Source of the DNA: a bacterium | Lineage (GTDB): Bacteria; Oederibacteriota; PGYV01; DSBP01 | DNA: 15,558 nt | Direction of reading: 5' to 3' | Assembly: GCA_011049465.1 (NCBI GenBank) | Contig: DSBP01000280.1 | Span: 1-15,558, forward strand | In this document: piece after piece, positions 1 through 7,295 of the stretch | How positions within the stretch are numbered: position 1 is the stretch's first letter | Layout: every line of letters begins with the position of its first letter | The notes under the pieces: model-generated | Database searches by the model: none | What the model was told of the DNA's origin: nothing | What the model saw: the letters and a program-made list of their open reading frames with translations, nothing else | Made by a program: the position numbers and the translations under genes

Positions 1-602
1 ATATTAACGCGAGGGACCGTGACGGGTACACGGCTTTTTTAAAAGCGGTGAGGAAATGGCGGGTACGGGAAGCACTTGTGCTTTTAAGGGCAGGAGCAGA
101 TATTAATGAAGCCACGAATGACGGGTATACGGCGCTTATCATAGCATGTATAAACGGGGATCACGCGTCTGCTTCAATGCTGGTGGATAGGGGGGCCGAT
201 ATACATGCGCGGACAAAAGAGGGGTATACAGCGCTGATGGCGGCGGCAGAGCAGGGAAACAGCCTTAATGTGAAGATGTTAATAGCTCTTGGAGCGGATG
301 TTAATGGAGAGTCCAGGCTTAAATATACGGCCCTTATGGCAGCGGCAAAAGAAGGAAATGAGGAGGCCTGCCGCATGCTTATCGAGGCAGGCGCGGATGT
401 TAATGCGAAAACATATGAAGACGAGGAATTGACCCCGTTAATTGTGGCTGCATGGCAGGGGCATGCGGGCATTGTAAGGCAGCTTCTGGACGCCAGCGCG
501 GACGCGAATGCCAAAAGCAAGTTCGGGACAGCTTTAAATGCCGCGAGTATACAATTTAAGGAAGAGATAAAAAAAATGCTTAAGGAAGCAGGCGCTAAGT
601 AG
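1..602 (+). CDS. Ankyrin-repeat protein, 5' partial
   Basis: The reading frame is open from the window's left edge (first full codon at 3) to the TAG at 600-602, so the gene begins upstream. A GTG at 48 lies inside a repeat and is not the likely start, because the residues before it (INARDRDGYTAFLKAV) already form the first half of an ankyrin repeat. About six 33-residue repeats are visible, with recurring G-Y-T-A-L motifs and G-A-D-[IV]-N turns; the last is degenerate and ends in KEAGAK. Ankyrin repeats are protein-binding scaffolds and no catalytic domain is visible, so the function and partner are unknown. It is separated from the pilus genes by 222 bp containing a promoter and is probably not part of their operon. 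Confidence 0.9.
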   Translation, partial: INARDRDGYTAFLKAVRKWRVREALVLLRAGADINEATNDGYTALIIACINGDHASASMLVDRGADIHARTKEGYTALMAAAEQGNSLNVKMLIALGADVNGESRLKYTALMAAAKEGNEEACRMLIEAGADVNAKTYEDEELTPLIVAAWQGHAGIVRQLLDASADANAKSKFGTALNAASIQFKEEIKKMLKEAGAK

Positions 603-744
603 CCGATTTTCCCGAAAACTCAATTCATATGGCGGAAAAACGGTTCTGAAAATATACATAACACTCTCAAGCCATACAAATACATGCAATTATGGCATAT
701 AATATCAGCGAAAAAAGAACGTAAATTTTTATGTCAGTTTTTAA

Positions 745-772
745 TTGACTTTGGCGGATTTGAGGCTATAAT
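745..772 (+). promoter_or_regulatory. Sigma70-type promoter for pilT
   Basis: TTGACT (745-750) and TATAAT (767-772) are separated by 16 bp and match the -35 and -10 consensus at 5/6 and 6/6 positions. Transcription would start near 779, giving a leader of about 45 nt before pilT. A second TATAAT at 698-703 has no acceptable -35. An imperfect dyad, GCCATA (671-676) with TATGGC (691-696), lies upstream and could be a binding site, but this is weak. Promoter function is inferred from consensus match and position. Confidence 0.7.
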
Positions 773-824
773 AAAATATCAGAAGGATGCAGTGGCGGAA
801 AATTCAGTATTCAGGAGGCTGTAA

Positions 825-1895
825 ATGATAAATATCGACACGCTTCTCAGGGTTATGTTTGAAAAAAAAGCCTCAGATTTACACATCACCGTTGGTGTTC
901 CCCCCATGCTGAGAGTTGATGGGGAGATGATAACTACTGAGTTTGAGAAATTAAGGCCGGATGACTGCCAGCATATTATTTACAGCATCCTCACAGACGA
1001 GCAAAAGGAGCGTTTTGAGCGGGAAAACGAGCTTGATATTTCTTTTGGCGTTGAAGGGATAGGCCGGGTACGAATGAATGTTTTCAAGCAAAGAGGAGCG
1101 GTCGCTGCCGCGTTAAGAAATATTCCCATGCATATTAATTCATTTGAGGAGCTTGGGCTGCCTGCTGTTGTTAATGATATAGTAAAGATTCCAAAGGGGA
1201 TGGTTCTTATAACGGGCCCGACAGGTTCCGGAAAATCAACAACTCTTGCGGCTATGATTGACTGGATAAATTCGCACGAAGCCGGGCACATACTGACGAT
1301 TGAGGACCCGATTGAGTATATACATACGCACAAGCACAGCATAGTAAACCAGCGGGAAGTGGGAACGGATACAGGCACGTTTGCGTCAGCGTTAAAGTAT
1401 GTCCTGAGGCAGGACCCTGATGTTATACTTGTGGGAGAGATGCGGGATCTGGAAACGATTCAGGCGGCTCTTACAATAGCGGAAACGGGGCACCTTGTAT
1501 TCGGGACGCTTCACACGCCGGACGCTGTCCAGGCTATTAACAGGATAATAGACGTATTTCCATCGCACCAGCAACAGCAGGTAAGGGCGCAGATATCGTT
1601 TGTCCTGCAGGCAGTGCTCTCCCAGCAGCTGCTTCCAAAAGCTTTTTCCAGCGGAAGGGTAATGGCCATGGAGATTCTGATGGTAAACGCGGCTGTTAGG
1701 AACCTGGTTCGCGAGGAAAAGGTGCATCAGATTTATTCCATAATGCAGACAGGAACCGAATACGGTATGAAGACAATGAATCAGTCTCTTGTGGACCTTT
1801 ACCAGAAGCAGCTTGTGACATATAACGAGATATTTGCCAGGACCACAGAGCCCAAGGATCTTCAGCGAATGCTGCAGGGCTCGGGAGGGTTCTGA
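825..1895 (+). CDS. pilT: Type IV pilus retraction ATPase PilT
   Basis: This 356-residue protein is a full-length hexameric secretion ATPase that powers pilus retraction at the inner membrane. It has an N-terminal PAS-like domain (about 1-100). In the RecA-like domain are Walker A GPTGSGKS (131-138), the Asp box LTIEDPIE (157-164), Walker B around DPDVILVGEMRD (197-208) and the His box TGHLVFGTLHT (221-231). AVRNLVRE at 290-297 corresponds to the AIRNLIRE motif typical of PilT and needed for retraction in that family, which favours PilT over PilB. The length and absence of a long N-terminal extension agree. ATG 825 is chosen because AGGAGG (813-818) sits 6 nt upstream. It is the first gene after the 745-772 promoter and is followed 27 nt later by pilC. 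Confidence 0.95.
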   Translation: MINIDTLLRVMFEKKASDLHITVGVPPMLRVDGEMITTEFEKLRPDDCQHIIYSILTDEQKERFERENELDISFGVEGIGRVRMNVFKQRGAVAAALRNIPMHINSFEELGLPAVVNDIVKIPKGMVLITGPTGSGKSTTLAAMIDWINSHEAGHILTIEDPIEYIHTHKHSIVNQREVGTDTGTFASALKYVLRQDPDVILVGEMRDLETIQAALTIAETGHLVFGTLHTPDAVQAINRIIDVFPSHQQQQVRAQISFVLQAVLSQQLLPKAFSSGRVMAMEILMVNAAVRNLVREEKVHQIYSIMQTGTEYGMKTMNQSLVDLYQKQLVTYNEIFARTTEPKDLQRMLQGSGGF

Positions 1896-1922
1896 AGACA
1901 GACATCATCCGGAGAGGTATAA

Positions 1923-3125
1923 ATGGCGCTATACAGCTATAAGGCAAAGACGACTGACGGCAGGGTTATAGACGGGCAGATAGAGGTTGACAGCGAGAAA
2001 CTGCTGACAGACAGGCTTAAGGCGCAAAAGATGACAGTCGTATCAATAACAAAGATGGGCGGCCTCGCCTATATTTTTAACATGGGGCCGAAGGTCACGC
2101 CGGACAAGGTATCAATTTTCTCAAGGCAGTTTTCTACGATGATAAGCGCGGGGCTGCCCGTGTTACAGGCCCTCAATATACTTTGTGAGCAGGCTGATGA
2201 CAAAGTGTTTAAGGAAGTGCTTGGAAAGATAAGGGATGATATAGGCGGCGGCGCAAATTTATCAGATGCTATGGCAAAATTCCCCAGTGTATTTGACCCT
2301 CTTTACTGTAACATGATAAAAGCAGGAGAACTTTCGGGGGCGCTGGACCAGATACTTGACAGGCTATCGACATTTCTTGAAAAGGCAGAGGGGTTAAAAA
2401 AGAAGATAAAAAGCGCTATGACATATCCCGTAACGATTCTTGTAATATCCGCTGTGGTTGTAATTATACTTATGGTAAAAGTCGTGCCCACTTTTGAAAC
2501 GGTTTTTGAAAGTTTTGGAGGGGAGCTGCCGCCGCCGACAAAATTTCTTCTTGCGGTCAGTGAATTTGAGCAGAAATGGGCATGGCTTCAGATTCTTCTT
2601 ATGATAGCCGCGGGAATTGCGTTTACTATGGCCAAAAAGACCGAAGCAGGCGGGCTTTTTCTGGATACGCAGATTATGAAGATGCCTGTTTTCGGGCCTC
2701 TGACCAAAAAAGCCGCTGTAGCCAGGTTTGCGCGGACGCTCGGAACTCTTCTTAAAAGCGGCGTTCAGATACTTGACGCGCTTGAAACTGTAGCGCGTTC
2801 ATCAGGGAATAAGGCGGTTGAGAAAGCTCTGCTTGAAACCCGCGCAGCGGTCAGGGAAGGGAAAAGCCTGACAGAGCCGATGAAGGAAACAGGGATCTTT
2901 CCGCCCATGGTTGTCCAGATGGTATCAGTCGGGGAAGAGACGGGCCAGCTTGATGATATGTTATTGAGAATGTCTGATTTCTATGACGAAGAGGTTGATA
3001 CAGCGGTTGAGGGTTTAATGTCAATGATTGAGCCGCTTATAATGGCGGTTCTCGGAGTGGTAATTGGCGGGATGGTTGTGGCCATGTTTTTACCAATGTT
3101 TTCAATGGGTTCTATGGTCAGCTAG
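1923..3125 (+). CDS. pilC: Type IV pilus inner-membrane platform protein PilC
   Basis: This 400-residue protein is the polytopic platform of the pilus motor. It contacts the PilB and PilT ATPases in the cytoplasm and is thought to load or unload pilins. Two GspF/T2SSF-type domains are visible (about 65-188 and 268-391), each with the FSRQFSTM/FARTLGTL-like helix start, the G-x-x-[IL]-x-x-[AG]-L turn and the conserved M-[IV]-x-x-GE-x-[ST]-G motif (MIKAGELSG, MVSVGEETG). Predicted membrane helices lie near 169-190, 219-236 and 371-393. The length is typical of the family. GGAGAGG (1911-1917) precedes ATG 1923. It lies between pilT and the pilin gene and is probably cotranscribed with pilT. Confidence 0.95.
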   Translation: MALYSYKAKTTDGRVIDGQIEVDSEKLLTDRLKAQKMTVVSITKMGGLAYIFNMGPKVTPDKVSIFSRQFSTMISAGLPVLQALNILCEQADDKVFKEVLGKIRDDIGGGANLSDAMAKFPSVFDPLYCNMIKAGELSGALDQILDRLSTFLEKAEGLKKKIKSAMTYPVTILVISAVVVIILMVKVVPTFETVFESFGGELPPPTKFLLAVSEFEQKWAWLQILLMIAAGIAFTMAKKTEAGGLFLDTQIMKMPVFGPLTKKAAVARFARTLGTLLKSGVQILDALETVARSSGNKAVEKALLETRAAVREGKSLTEPMKETGIFPPMVVQMVSVGEETGQLDDMLLRMSDFYDEEVDTAVEGLMSMIEPLIMAVLGVVIGGMVVAMFLPMFSMGSMVS

Positions 3126-3134
3126 AGAAAAAAC

Positions 3135-3163
3135 TTGACAAAAATACTAACAAGAGATATACT
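3135..3163 (+). promoter_or_regulatory. Near-consensus sigma70 promoter for the pilin gene
   Basis: TTGACA (3135-3140) and TATACT (3158-3163) are separated by the optimal 17 bp. A second TATACT directly follows (3164-3169) but would need a 23-bp spacer. The promoter lies in the 85-bp gap after pilC, and the predicted start (about 3170) gives a 40-nt leader. This is the strongest promoter match in the window, which fits independent high expression of a major pilin. Confidence 0.75.
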
Positions 3164-3193
3164 TATACTGGAAAAGGAATAAAATTTAAAAGG

Positions 3194-3204
3194 AAAGGAG
3201 GTGA
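3194..3204 (+). promoter_or_regulatory. Near-perfect Shine-Dalgarno for pilin
   Basis: AAAGGAGGTGA is complementary to essentially the whole anti-Shine-Dalgarno tail of 16S rRNA. It ends 6 nt before the ATG at 3211. No other ribosome binding site in the window is as long, which supports this being the most heavily translated gene here. Confidence 0.85.
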
Positions 3205-3210
3205 ACGTAA

Positions 3211-3669
3211 ATGAAAAATAAAAAAGGTTTTACCCTTATCGAGCTGATGATAGTTGTGGCGATTATTGGTATTCTTTCGGCTGTTGCAATACCAAGGTTC
3301 GCTGACATGCTAGAGAAGGCGAGAGAAGGGGCAACAAAGGGAAATATTGGCGCCATCAAGTCCTCGATTTCCATTTATTACGGTGACCAGATGGGTATTT
3401 GGCCGGATGACTTAACAACACCGCATTATGCCAATTACATGCCGGTTATTCCCCAGGTAAAAGTAACATGCCCGCATGGCAACAAGTTGTCGGGAAGCAG
3501 TAACGTAATACTCATGACGCAGAAGAGCGTTGATATCGGAGTGGCGTCAACAGATGATGGATGGAGATATTTTATAGATGCCAACAACAGAGGCACTGGC
3601 GAATTCTATGTAAACAATGGTCAGCCTGACACGCGTGGTTTACTTTACTCAAGATATGGATACGAATAG
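3211..3669 (+). CDS. pilA: Type IV major pilin (GspG-like), prepilin
   Basis: This 152-residue prepilin has a short positively charged leader, MKNKKG, cut before F+1 by PilD. The mature N-terminus FTLIELMIVVAIIGILSAVA has Glu at +5 and a continuous hydrophobic helix that serves as membrane anchor and filament core. The C-terminal domain resembles GspG-type pseudopilins more than classical disulfide-stapled PilA proteins: it has GDQ-x-G-x-WPDDL (about 58-69), DGWRYFID (about 116-123), and a single cysteine, so no D-region disulfide is possible. Its own promoter, very strong ribosome binding site and downstream terminator argue for the major fibre subunit. The symbol pilA is positional; a minor pilin or pseudopilin is possible but less likely given the expression signals. 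Confidence 0.88.
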   Translation: MKNKKGFTLIELMIVVAIIGILSAVAIPRFADMLEKAREGATKGNIGAIKSSISIYYGDQMGIWPDDLTTPHYANYMPVIPQVKVTCPHGNKLSGSSNVILMTQKSVDIGVASTDDGWRYFIDANNRGTGEFYVNNGQPDTRGLLYSRYGYE

Positions 3670-3675
3670 AACTGG

Positions 3676-3714
3676 AAAAAAAGCCGGCAGGCAATAAACC
3701 TGCCGGTTTTTTTT
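3676..3714 (+). terminator. Intrinsic terminator between pilin and pilD
   Basis: An 8-bp perfect GC-rich stem, CCGGCAGG (3684-3691) with CCTGCCGG (3699-3706), closes a 7-nt loop and is followed by eight T (3707-3714). Seven A precede the stem and can extend it. It lies inside the pil cluster just before the pilD ribosome binding site (AGGAGG, 3718-3723), with no room for a promoter in between. pilD and later genes are therefore probably expressed by read-through. Confidence 0.9.
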
Positions 3715-3732
3715 AACAGGAGGAATCAAGTC

Positions 3733-4449
3733 ATCGCGCTACTTTTAGTATTGGTTTTTGGATTAATTATTGGCAGTTTCCTTAATGTCTGCATATACCG
3801 CATACCGAAACGGATGTCTATTGTATTTCCGAACTCGTTTTGCCCTAAATGCGAAAAAGCCATAAAATGGTATGATAATATACCGCTTTTTAGTTATTTA
3901 GCCCTTTCCGGAAAATGCAGGTTTTGCAGCGTTAAAATACCCATTAAGTATCCGATTGTGGAGTTTATTACAGCCCTGCTGTTTATTATCTTTTTTCTTA
4001 AGTTTGGACTTGAAAAAACCTATTTTTTTTATATAATATTAACAGGATATTTGATAGTGTTAACTTTCATTGATATTGACAAAAAAGAAGTCCCGGACAG
4101 CATAATAGTATTTCTGTTTTTAACAGGATTTGTTTTCGGAATATTTGAGATAAAGGAATACTTGAATATATACACCGGCCTGATAGCGGGCCTTGCGGGC
4201 GGTTTTGTAATATACTTGATAAATTTTTTCAGCAACGGGAAAATAGGAGAGGGAGACATAAAGCTCATAGCAGCACTTGGTTTATGTGTGGGCTTAAAAG
4301 ATATTGGGTTAATAGTCTTTGGTTCTTTCGTAATCGGAGGCATTGCCGCGGCAATACTGCTGCTTTTGAAAAAGAAGGGAAGAAGGGACGAACTGGCGTT
4401 TGTTCCCTTTATCACAGCGGCTTTTTTGCTGGTGGTTTTATTAAAATAA
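3733..4449 (+). CDS. pilD: Prepilin peptidase/N-methyltransferase PilD
   Basis: This is an A24-family integral-membrane aspartyl protease that removes prepilin leaders and methylates the new N-terminus. The GSFLNVCIYRIP motif is followed by the tetracysteine CPKC...CRFC zinc-type site. The aspartate motifs FIDIDKKEVPD and GEGDIK carry the two presumed catalytic Asp. LAFVPF near the C-terminus and several hydrophobic helices complete the family pattern. The start is uncertain. The first canonical start, TTG 3751, lies 27 nt beyond AGGAGG (3718-3723) and would cut into the first membrane helix. In-frame ATC 3733 (9 nt spacing) or GTC 3730 (6 nt) would restore IALLLVLVFGLIIGSFLN, so I place the start at 3733. 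GTC is one base from GTG, so a sequence error is also possible. pilM follows 16 nt later. Confidence 0.85.
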   Translation: MALLLVLVFGLIIGSFLNVCIYRIPKRMSIVFPNSFCPKCEKAIKWYDNIPLFSYLALSGKCRFCSVKIPIKYPIVEFITALLFIIFFLKFGLEKTYFFYIILTGYLIVLTFIDIDKKEVPDSIIVFLFLTGFVFGIFEIKEYLNIYTGLIAGLAGGFVIYLINFFSNGKIGEGDIKLIAALGLCVGLKDIGLIVFGSFVIGGIAAAILLLLKKKGRRDELAFVPFITAAFLLVVLLK

Positions 4450-4465
4450 AAGCAGGGAGATGAGG

Positions 4466-5590
4466 ATGGCATTTGAGTTAATGTCACAGGCCATAGTGGG
4501 GCTGGATATAGGCAGCTCAATGATAAAGTCAATCAGGCTGAAGAAGCTGAAAGACGGTTATGAACTTACAGGGGCAGAGATAACCCCGCTCTCATCCGAC
4601 CCCATAGAGGAAATGGAACCTGACGCCAGATTAAGCCTTATACGCGGGGCGATAAAGAAAATCCTCTCTCAGAAAAATATCGGCTCAAAAGCAGCGGCCA
4701 CGGCAATACCCGGAGATTCCGCAATAATACGTTATATTAAAGTCCCTTATATGGGGGATGATGAGCTGAAAAATATGATTCACTACGAGGCAGAGCAGTA
4801 TATACCGCTGGGAATGGACCAGGTTGTCTTTGATTATCAGGTTCTTAATGAAGTTGAGGAGGAGAACCAGAAAAAAATGGAAGTCCTTCTCGTGGCTGTT
4901 AAGAACGAAACCATGAACCAGCACCTTGATCTTTTGAAAGACGCGGGTGTAAAAGCAAAGGTTATTGATGTTGACGCGTTCGCGTTATGCAACGCGTATC
5001 AGCTTAATTTGGGGGAAGAAACCGAAGGGGTAAAGGCGGATACGGTCGCGCTGATTAATATGGGGGCTAAGTTCACCACTGTTACGATACTCGAAAAAGG
5101 AATCCCGCACCTTACGAGGGATGTCAACATAGGCGGCAATAACTTCACAAAGGAAATACAGCGGGAGTTTAATTTAAGTTTCGCGCAGGCCGAAGAACTG
5201 AAAAAACAGCAGGCTGCCATCATGGTTGAGAGCGAGGCTCTTCTTCTAGGCGGCATGCCGGGCGGTGGAGACGACAAGGCATCGCGCATATACGAGGCAA
5301 TAACCCCTGCGTTAAACAAGCTGCTGAATGACATACGGCGTTCGTTTGATTTTTATGAGAGCAGCATAAAAAAGAAGCCGGTGCAGAAAGTCCTGATAAG
5401 CGGCGGGAGCTCAAAGATAAAAAATATAGACAGGTTTTTATCGGAGCGGCTTGGCGTGCCGGTTGAGGTCAACTATCCCTTTAAAAACATTAACATAAGT
5501 TCCAAAAACTTCGATTTTGATTATCTCAGGGCAAACGCGGTTCATTTTAACGTGGCGCTGGGGCTTGCGCTGAGAAAGGAAGATAAGTAA
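4466..5590 (+). CDS. pilM: Type IV pilus assembly ATPase-like protein PilM
   Basis: This 374-residue cytoplasmic protein has the actin/FtsA fold and binds the N-terminal tail of PilN to build the inner-membrane alignment complex. The N-terminus IVGLDIGSSMIKSIRL gives the first phosphate-binding loop. The stretch IPGDSAIIRYIKVP through YEAEQYIPL is characteristic of PilM. INMGAKFTTVTIL and the later VLISGGSSKIKN provide the second phosphate and adenosine motifs. Three in-frame ATGs compete (4460, 4466, 4481). I prefer 4466 because GGGAG (4455-4459) is 6 nt upstream of it and directly abuts 4460. Its TAA overlaps the ATG of pilN by one base (TAATG), implying translational coupling. Confidence 0.93.
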   Translation: MAFELMSQAIVGLDIGSSMIKSIRLKKLKDGYELTGAEITPLSSDPIEEMEPDARLSLIRGAIKKILSQKNIGSKAAATAIPGDSAIIRYIKVPYMGDDELKNMIHYEAEQYIPLGMDQVVFDYQVLNEVEEENQKKMEVLLVAVKNETMNQHLDLLKDAGVKAKVIDVDAFALCNAYQLNLGEETEGVKADTVALINMGAKFTTVTILEKGIPHLTRDVNIGGNNFTKEIQREFNLSFAQAEELKKQQAAIMVESEALLLGGMPGGGDDKASRIYEAITPALNKLLNDIRRSFDFYESSIKKKPVQKVLISGGSSKIKNIDRFLSERLGVPVEVNYPFKNINISSKNFDFDYLRANAVHFNVALGLALRKEDK

Positions 5591-6165
5591 TGATAGAAAT
5601 CAACCTGCTGCCCGAGCGGTTTAAAAAGGCAAAAAAGATGCAGGCTGTTATACTGGCGGCGGGTTTTGCGGCCATTCTTGTCATTGCCGGGTTGATTGGT
5701 TTCGCGATGATGAAGCAGCAGGAGATTGCGAAAATACAAAAGGAAATCAGGATGATTGATGCCGAGTCCGCCACAATGCAGGACAAAATCGAAGAAGTAC
5801 GGAGGTTCAGGGCCCTTGAAGAGACATATAACAAGAAGAAGAGCATAGTTGACAAGCTTCTCGGGGAACAGTCGTTGTGGACGAAAATAATTGATGACCT
5901 TGGCGCGCTTGTGCTTCCTGATATGTGGCTTAACAGCATCGTGCAGGAAAGGGAAAGAGATGAGGGCGTGGTCGTAAAAACACAGGGAGCGGCCATGTCA
6001 AAGGAAGTTGTGGCTGATTTTATCAAAAGGCTTGAGCGGACAGACAGCATAATGGACCTTACGGCTGCGCAGATATCGGATGTTGCCGGAGGGCAGGCAG
6101 ACGCGGTTCAGGTATCGTTTGAAGTGGTTTTTCTTTACAAAAAATCAGCGGTCGGGGTTAAGTGA
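5590..6165 (+). CDS. pilN: Type IV pilus alignment protein PilN
   Basis: This 191-residue bitopic inner-membrane protein begins MIEINLLPERF, which matches the INLLP-x-R peptide that in this family inserts into a groove of PilM. One membrane helix (about 17-41) follows. A charged heptad-like coiled coil (about 42-95) then leads into a periplasmic ferredoxin-like domain that pairs with PilO. Start and upstream stop overlap by one base, and the stop TGA overlaps the pilO ATG, so pilM-pilN-pilO are probably translated as a coupled set. Confidence 0.9.
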   Translation: MIEINLLPERFKKAKKMQAVILAAGFAAILVIAGLIGFAMMKQQEIAKIQKEIRMIDAESATMQDKIEEVRRFRALEETYNKKKSIVDKLLGEQSLWTKIIDDLGALVLPDMWLNSIVQERERDEGVVVKTQGAAMSKEVVADFIKRLERTDSIMDLTAAQISDVAGGQADAVQVSFEVVFLYKKSAVGVK

Positions 6166-6755
6166 TGGCAGGGATGAATATTGACCTTAAAAATATAAAG
6201 CTGACAAAACAGCAGCAGCAGAATCTGATAGCGGCAGTGCTTTTACTGGGCGGTTTGGGATACGGTTATTTTAATTTCTGGCTTTCGCCCATTCAGGCCA
6301 AGCTGAAAAAGGAGTCTGTTGTTCTTGAACAAAAAAGAAAGGATTTAAGGGACGCGAGGGATATGGTCAGAAGCTATGCGGAGTTTCAGGCGCGCGCATC
6401 AGAGATAAACAGAAGGGTGGATTTTATTAATATGCGCCTGCCAAAAGAGACAAATATTTCAGATACGATAAGGGAGCTTACGCAAAAGGCCGCTGAGGCA
6501 AATATAAACATAATTAATTTTCAGCCGGGCAGGGAGAGGGACGCGGGTGGTTTTAAGGAATATGATATAGTCATGTCATTTGAAACCAGCTATACGAATC
6601 TGGGCAGGTTTTTAACCGGGGTCGGATATATTTCGAGGCTGATAACCCCGGCAAATCTTAATATTACAAGAATTGTGCGTACGGGAACCGAGGTTGATTA
6701 TAACAGGACGATTAATGTGGCGATGTCGGTGAAAATATACTCTTTTTCCGAGTGA
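6165..6755 (+). CDS. pilO: Type IV pilus alignment protein PilO
   Basis: This is the expected PilN partner, of 196 residues. It has a short basic cytoplasmic N-terminus, a membrane helix (about 21-41), a coiled coil rich in Lys/Arg/Glu, and a C-terminal periplasmic domain with the pattern TNISDTIRELTQKAAEANI followed by beta-strand-rich sequence. I choose ATG 6165, which overlaps the pilN stop (TGATG), over the preceding GTG 6162 or the internal ATG 6174. The ribosome binding site is weak, which fits coupling to pilN. Identification rests on architecture and position more than on invariant residues, since PilO sequences diverge widely. Confidence 0.88.
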   Translation: MAGMNIDLKNIKLTKQQQQNLIAAVLLLGGLGYGYFNFWLSPIQAKLKKESVVLEQKRKDLRDARDMVRSYAEFQARASEINRRVDFINMRLPKETNISDTIRELTQKAAEANINIINFQPGRERDAGGFKEYDIVMSFETSYTNLGRFLTGVGYISRLITPANLNITRIVRTGTEVDYNRTINVAMSVKIYSFSE

Positions 6756-6770
6756 GGAGATGATGTTTTT

Positions 6771-7295
6771 ATGTTGAAAAAAAAGGCTAAAGAATATATA
6801 ATAACAATAATAACGGTATTTTTTTGTCTTTTATCGGTGACTGAAGCGGCCGCAAGCAGCAACAGCGCCGGCGCGCTTGAAGTCAGGCCTGTTTATATTT
6901 TTGAGAATAAAAGCGGTAGAGACCCATTCAGGCCGAGAAGCATGCAGGATGAGTTTCCCGCTATCGTTGAGGTGAGTATTACGGCTTTCAGCCTGCAGGG
7001 TATTACAACTGACAGTTTGGGAACAAAAGCGGCCCTTTTCAGGAGCAGAAGCGGCACGGATTTTGGCTATATATTCATAAACGGCAGGCTATACGGTGAA
7101 AACAACAATGTAATTACCGGCATCGCGGGGGAAGTAAGAAGCGACAGGGAGGTGCTTTTAATTCAGGGAGACAGAGAGGTTCTTTTCAGGCTTGAGGAGT
7201 TTCAGGGCGGGCCGAACATAAGGCCGGATGTGCCGGGAAATGCGCCGGCAGGGCAGTTAAACAATAACGCAGGGAGGCAAAATGAAGATAATTAA
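6771..7295 (+). CDS. pilP: PilP-like periplasmic pilus protein
   Basis: This 174-residue protein has an N-terminal hydrophobic segment (about 9-23) ending near TEAAAS, probably a signal peptide. Next comes the PilP-type motif GRDPFRP (49-55), a beta-rich core with LQGITTDSLGTKAALF and FGYIFINGRLYGENN, and a low-complexity Asn/Gly/Pro tail from about 146. PilP links PilNO to the secretin PilQ. The single Cys (19) is in VFFC, which does not fit a lipobox, so unlike proteobacterial PilP it is probably not a lipoprotein. GAGGAG (6754-6759) lies 11 nt before the ATG, a somewhat long spacing. The 3' end overlaps pilQ by 14 nt. Confidence 0.82.
   Translation: MLKKKAKEYIITIITVFFCLLSVTEAAASSNSAGALEVRPVYIFENKSGRDPFRPRSMQDEFPAIVEVSITAFSLQGITTDSLGTKAALFRSRSGTDFGYIFINGRLYGENNNVITGIAGEVRSDREVLLIQGDREVLFRLEEFQGGPNIRPDVPGNAPAGQLNNNAGRQNEDN

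Noticed and set aside
161..520. - strand ORF of 119 codons
   Set aside because: It lies wholly inside the ankyrin-repeat gene and shows only its antisense Ala/Ser-rich composition, with no ribosome binding site support.
48..602. GTG 48 as the start of the ankyrin gene
   Set aside because: The frame is open to the window edge and the residues before 48 form part of a regular ankyrin repeat, so the start is upstream.
661..740. Sigma54-type promoter upstream of pilT, as seen for some pilin genes
   Set aside because: A TGGC occurs at 693-696, but there is no TGC element at the required spacing. The sigma70-like pair at 745-772 is much better.
3667..3751. Possible pilin-PilD fusion by read-through of the pilin TAG, since the frame stays open from 3670 into pilD
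   Set aside because: The intervening codons come from the terminator hairpin and T-run, and a separate AGGAGG precedes pilD. A chance open stretch is simpler.
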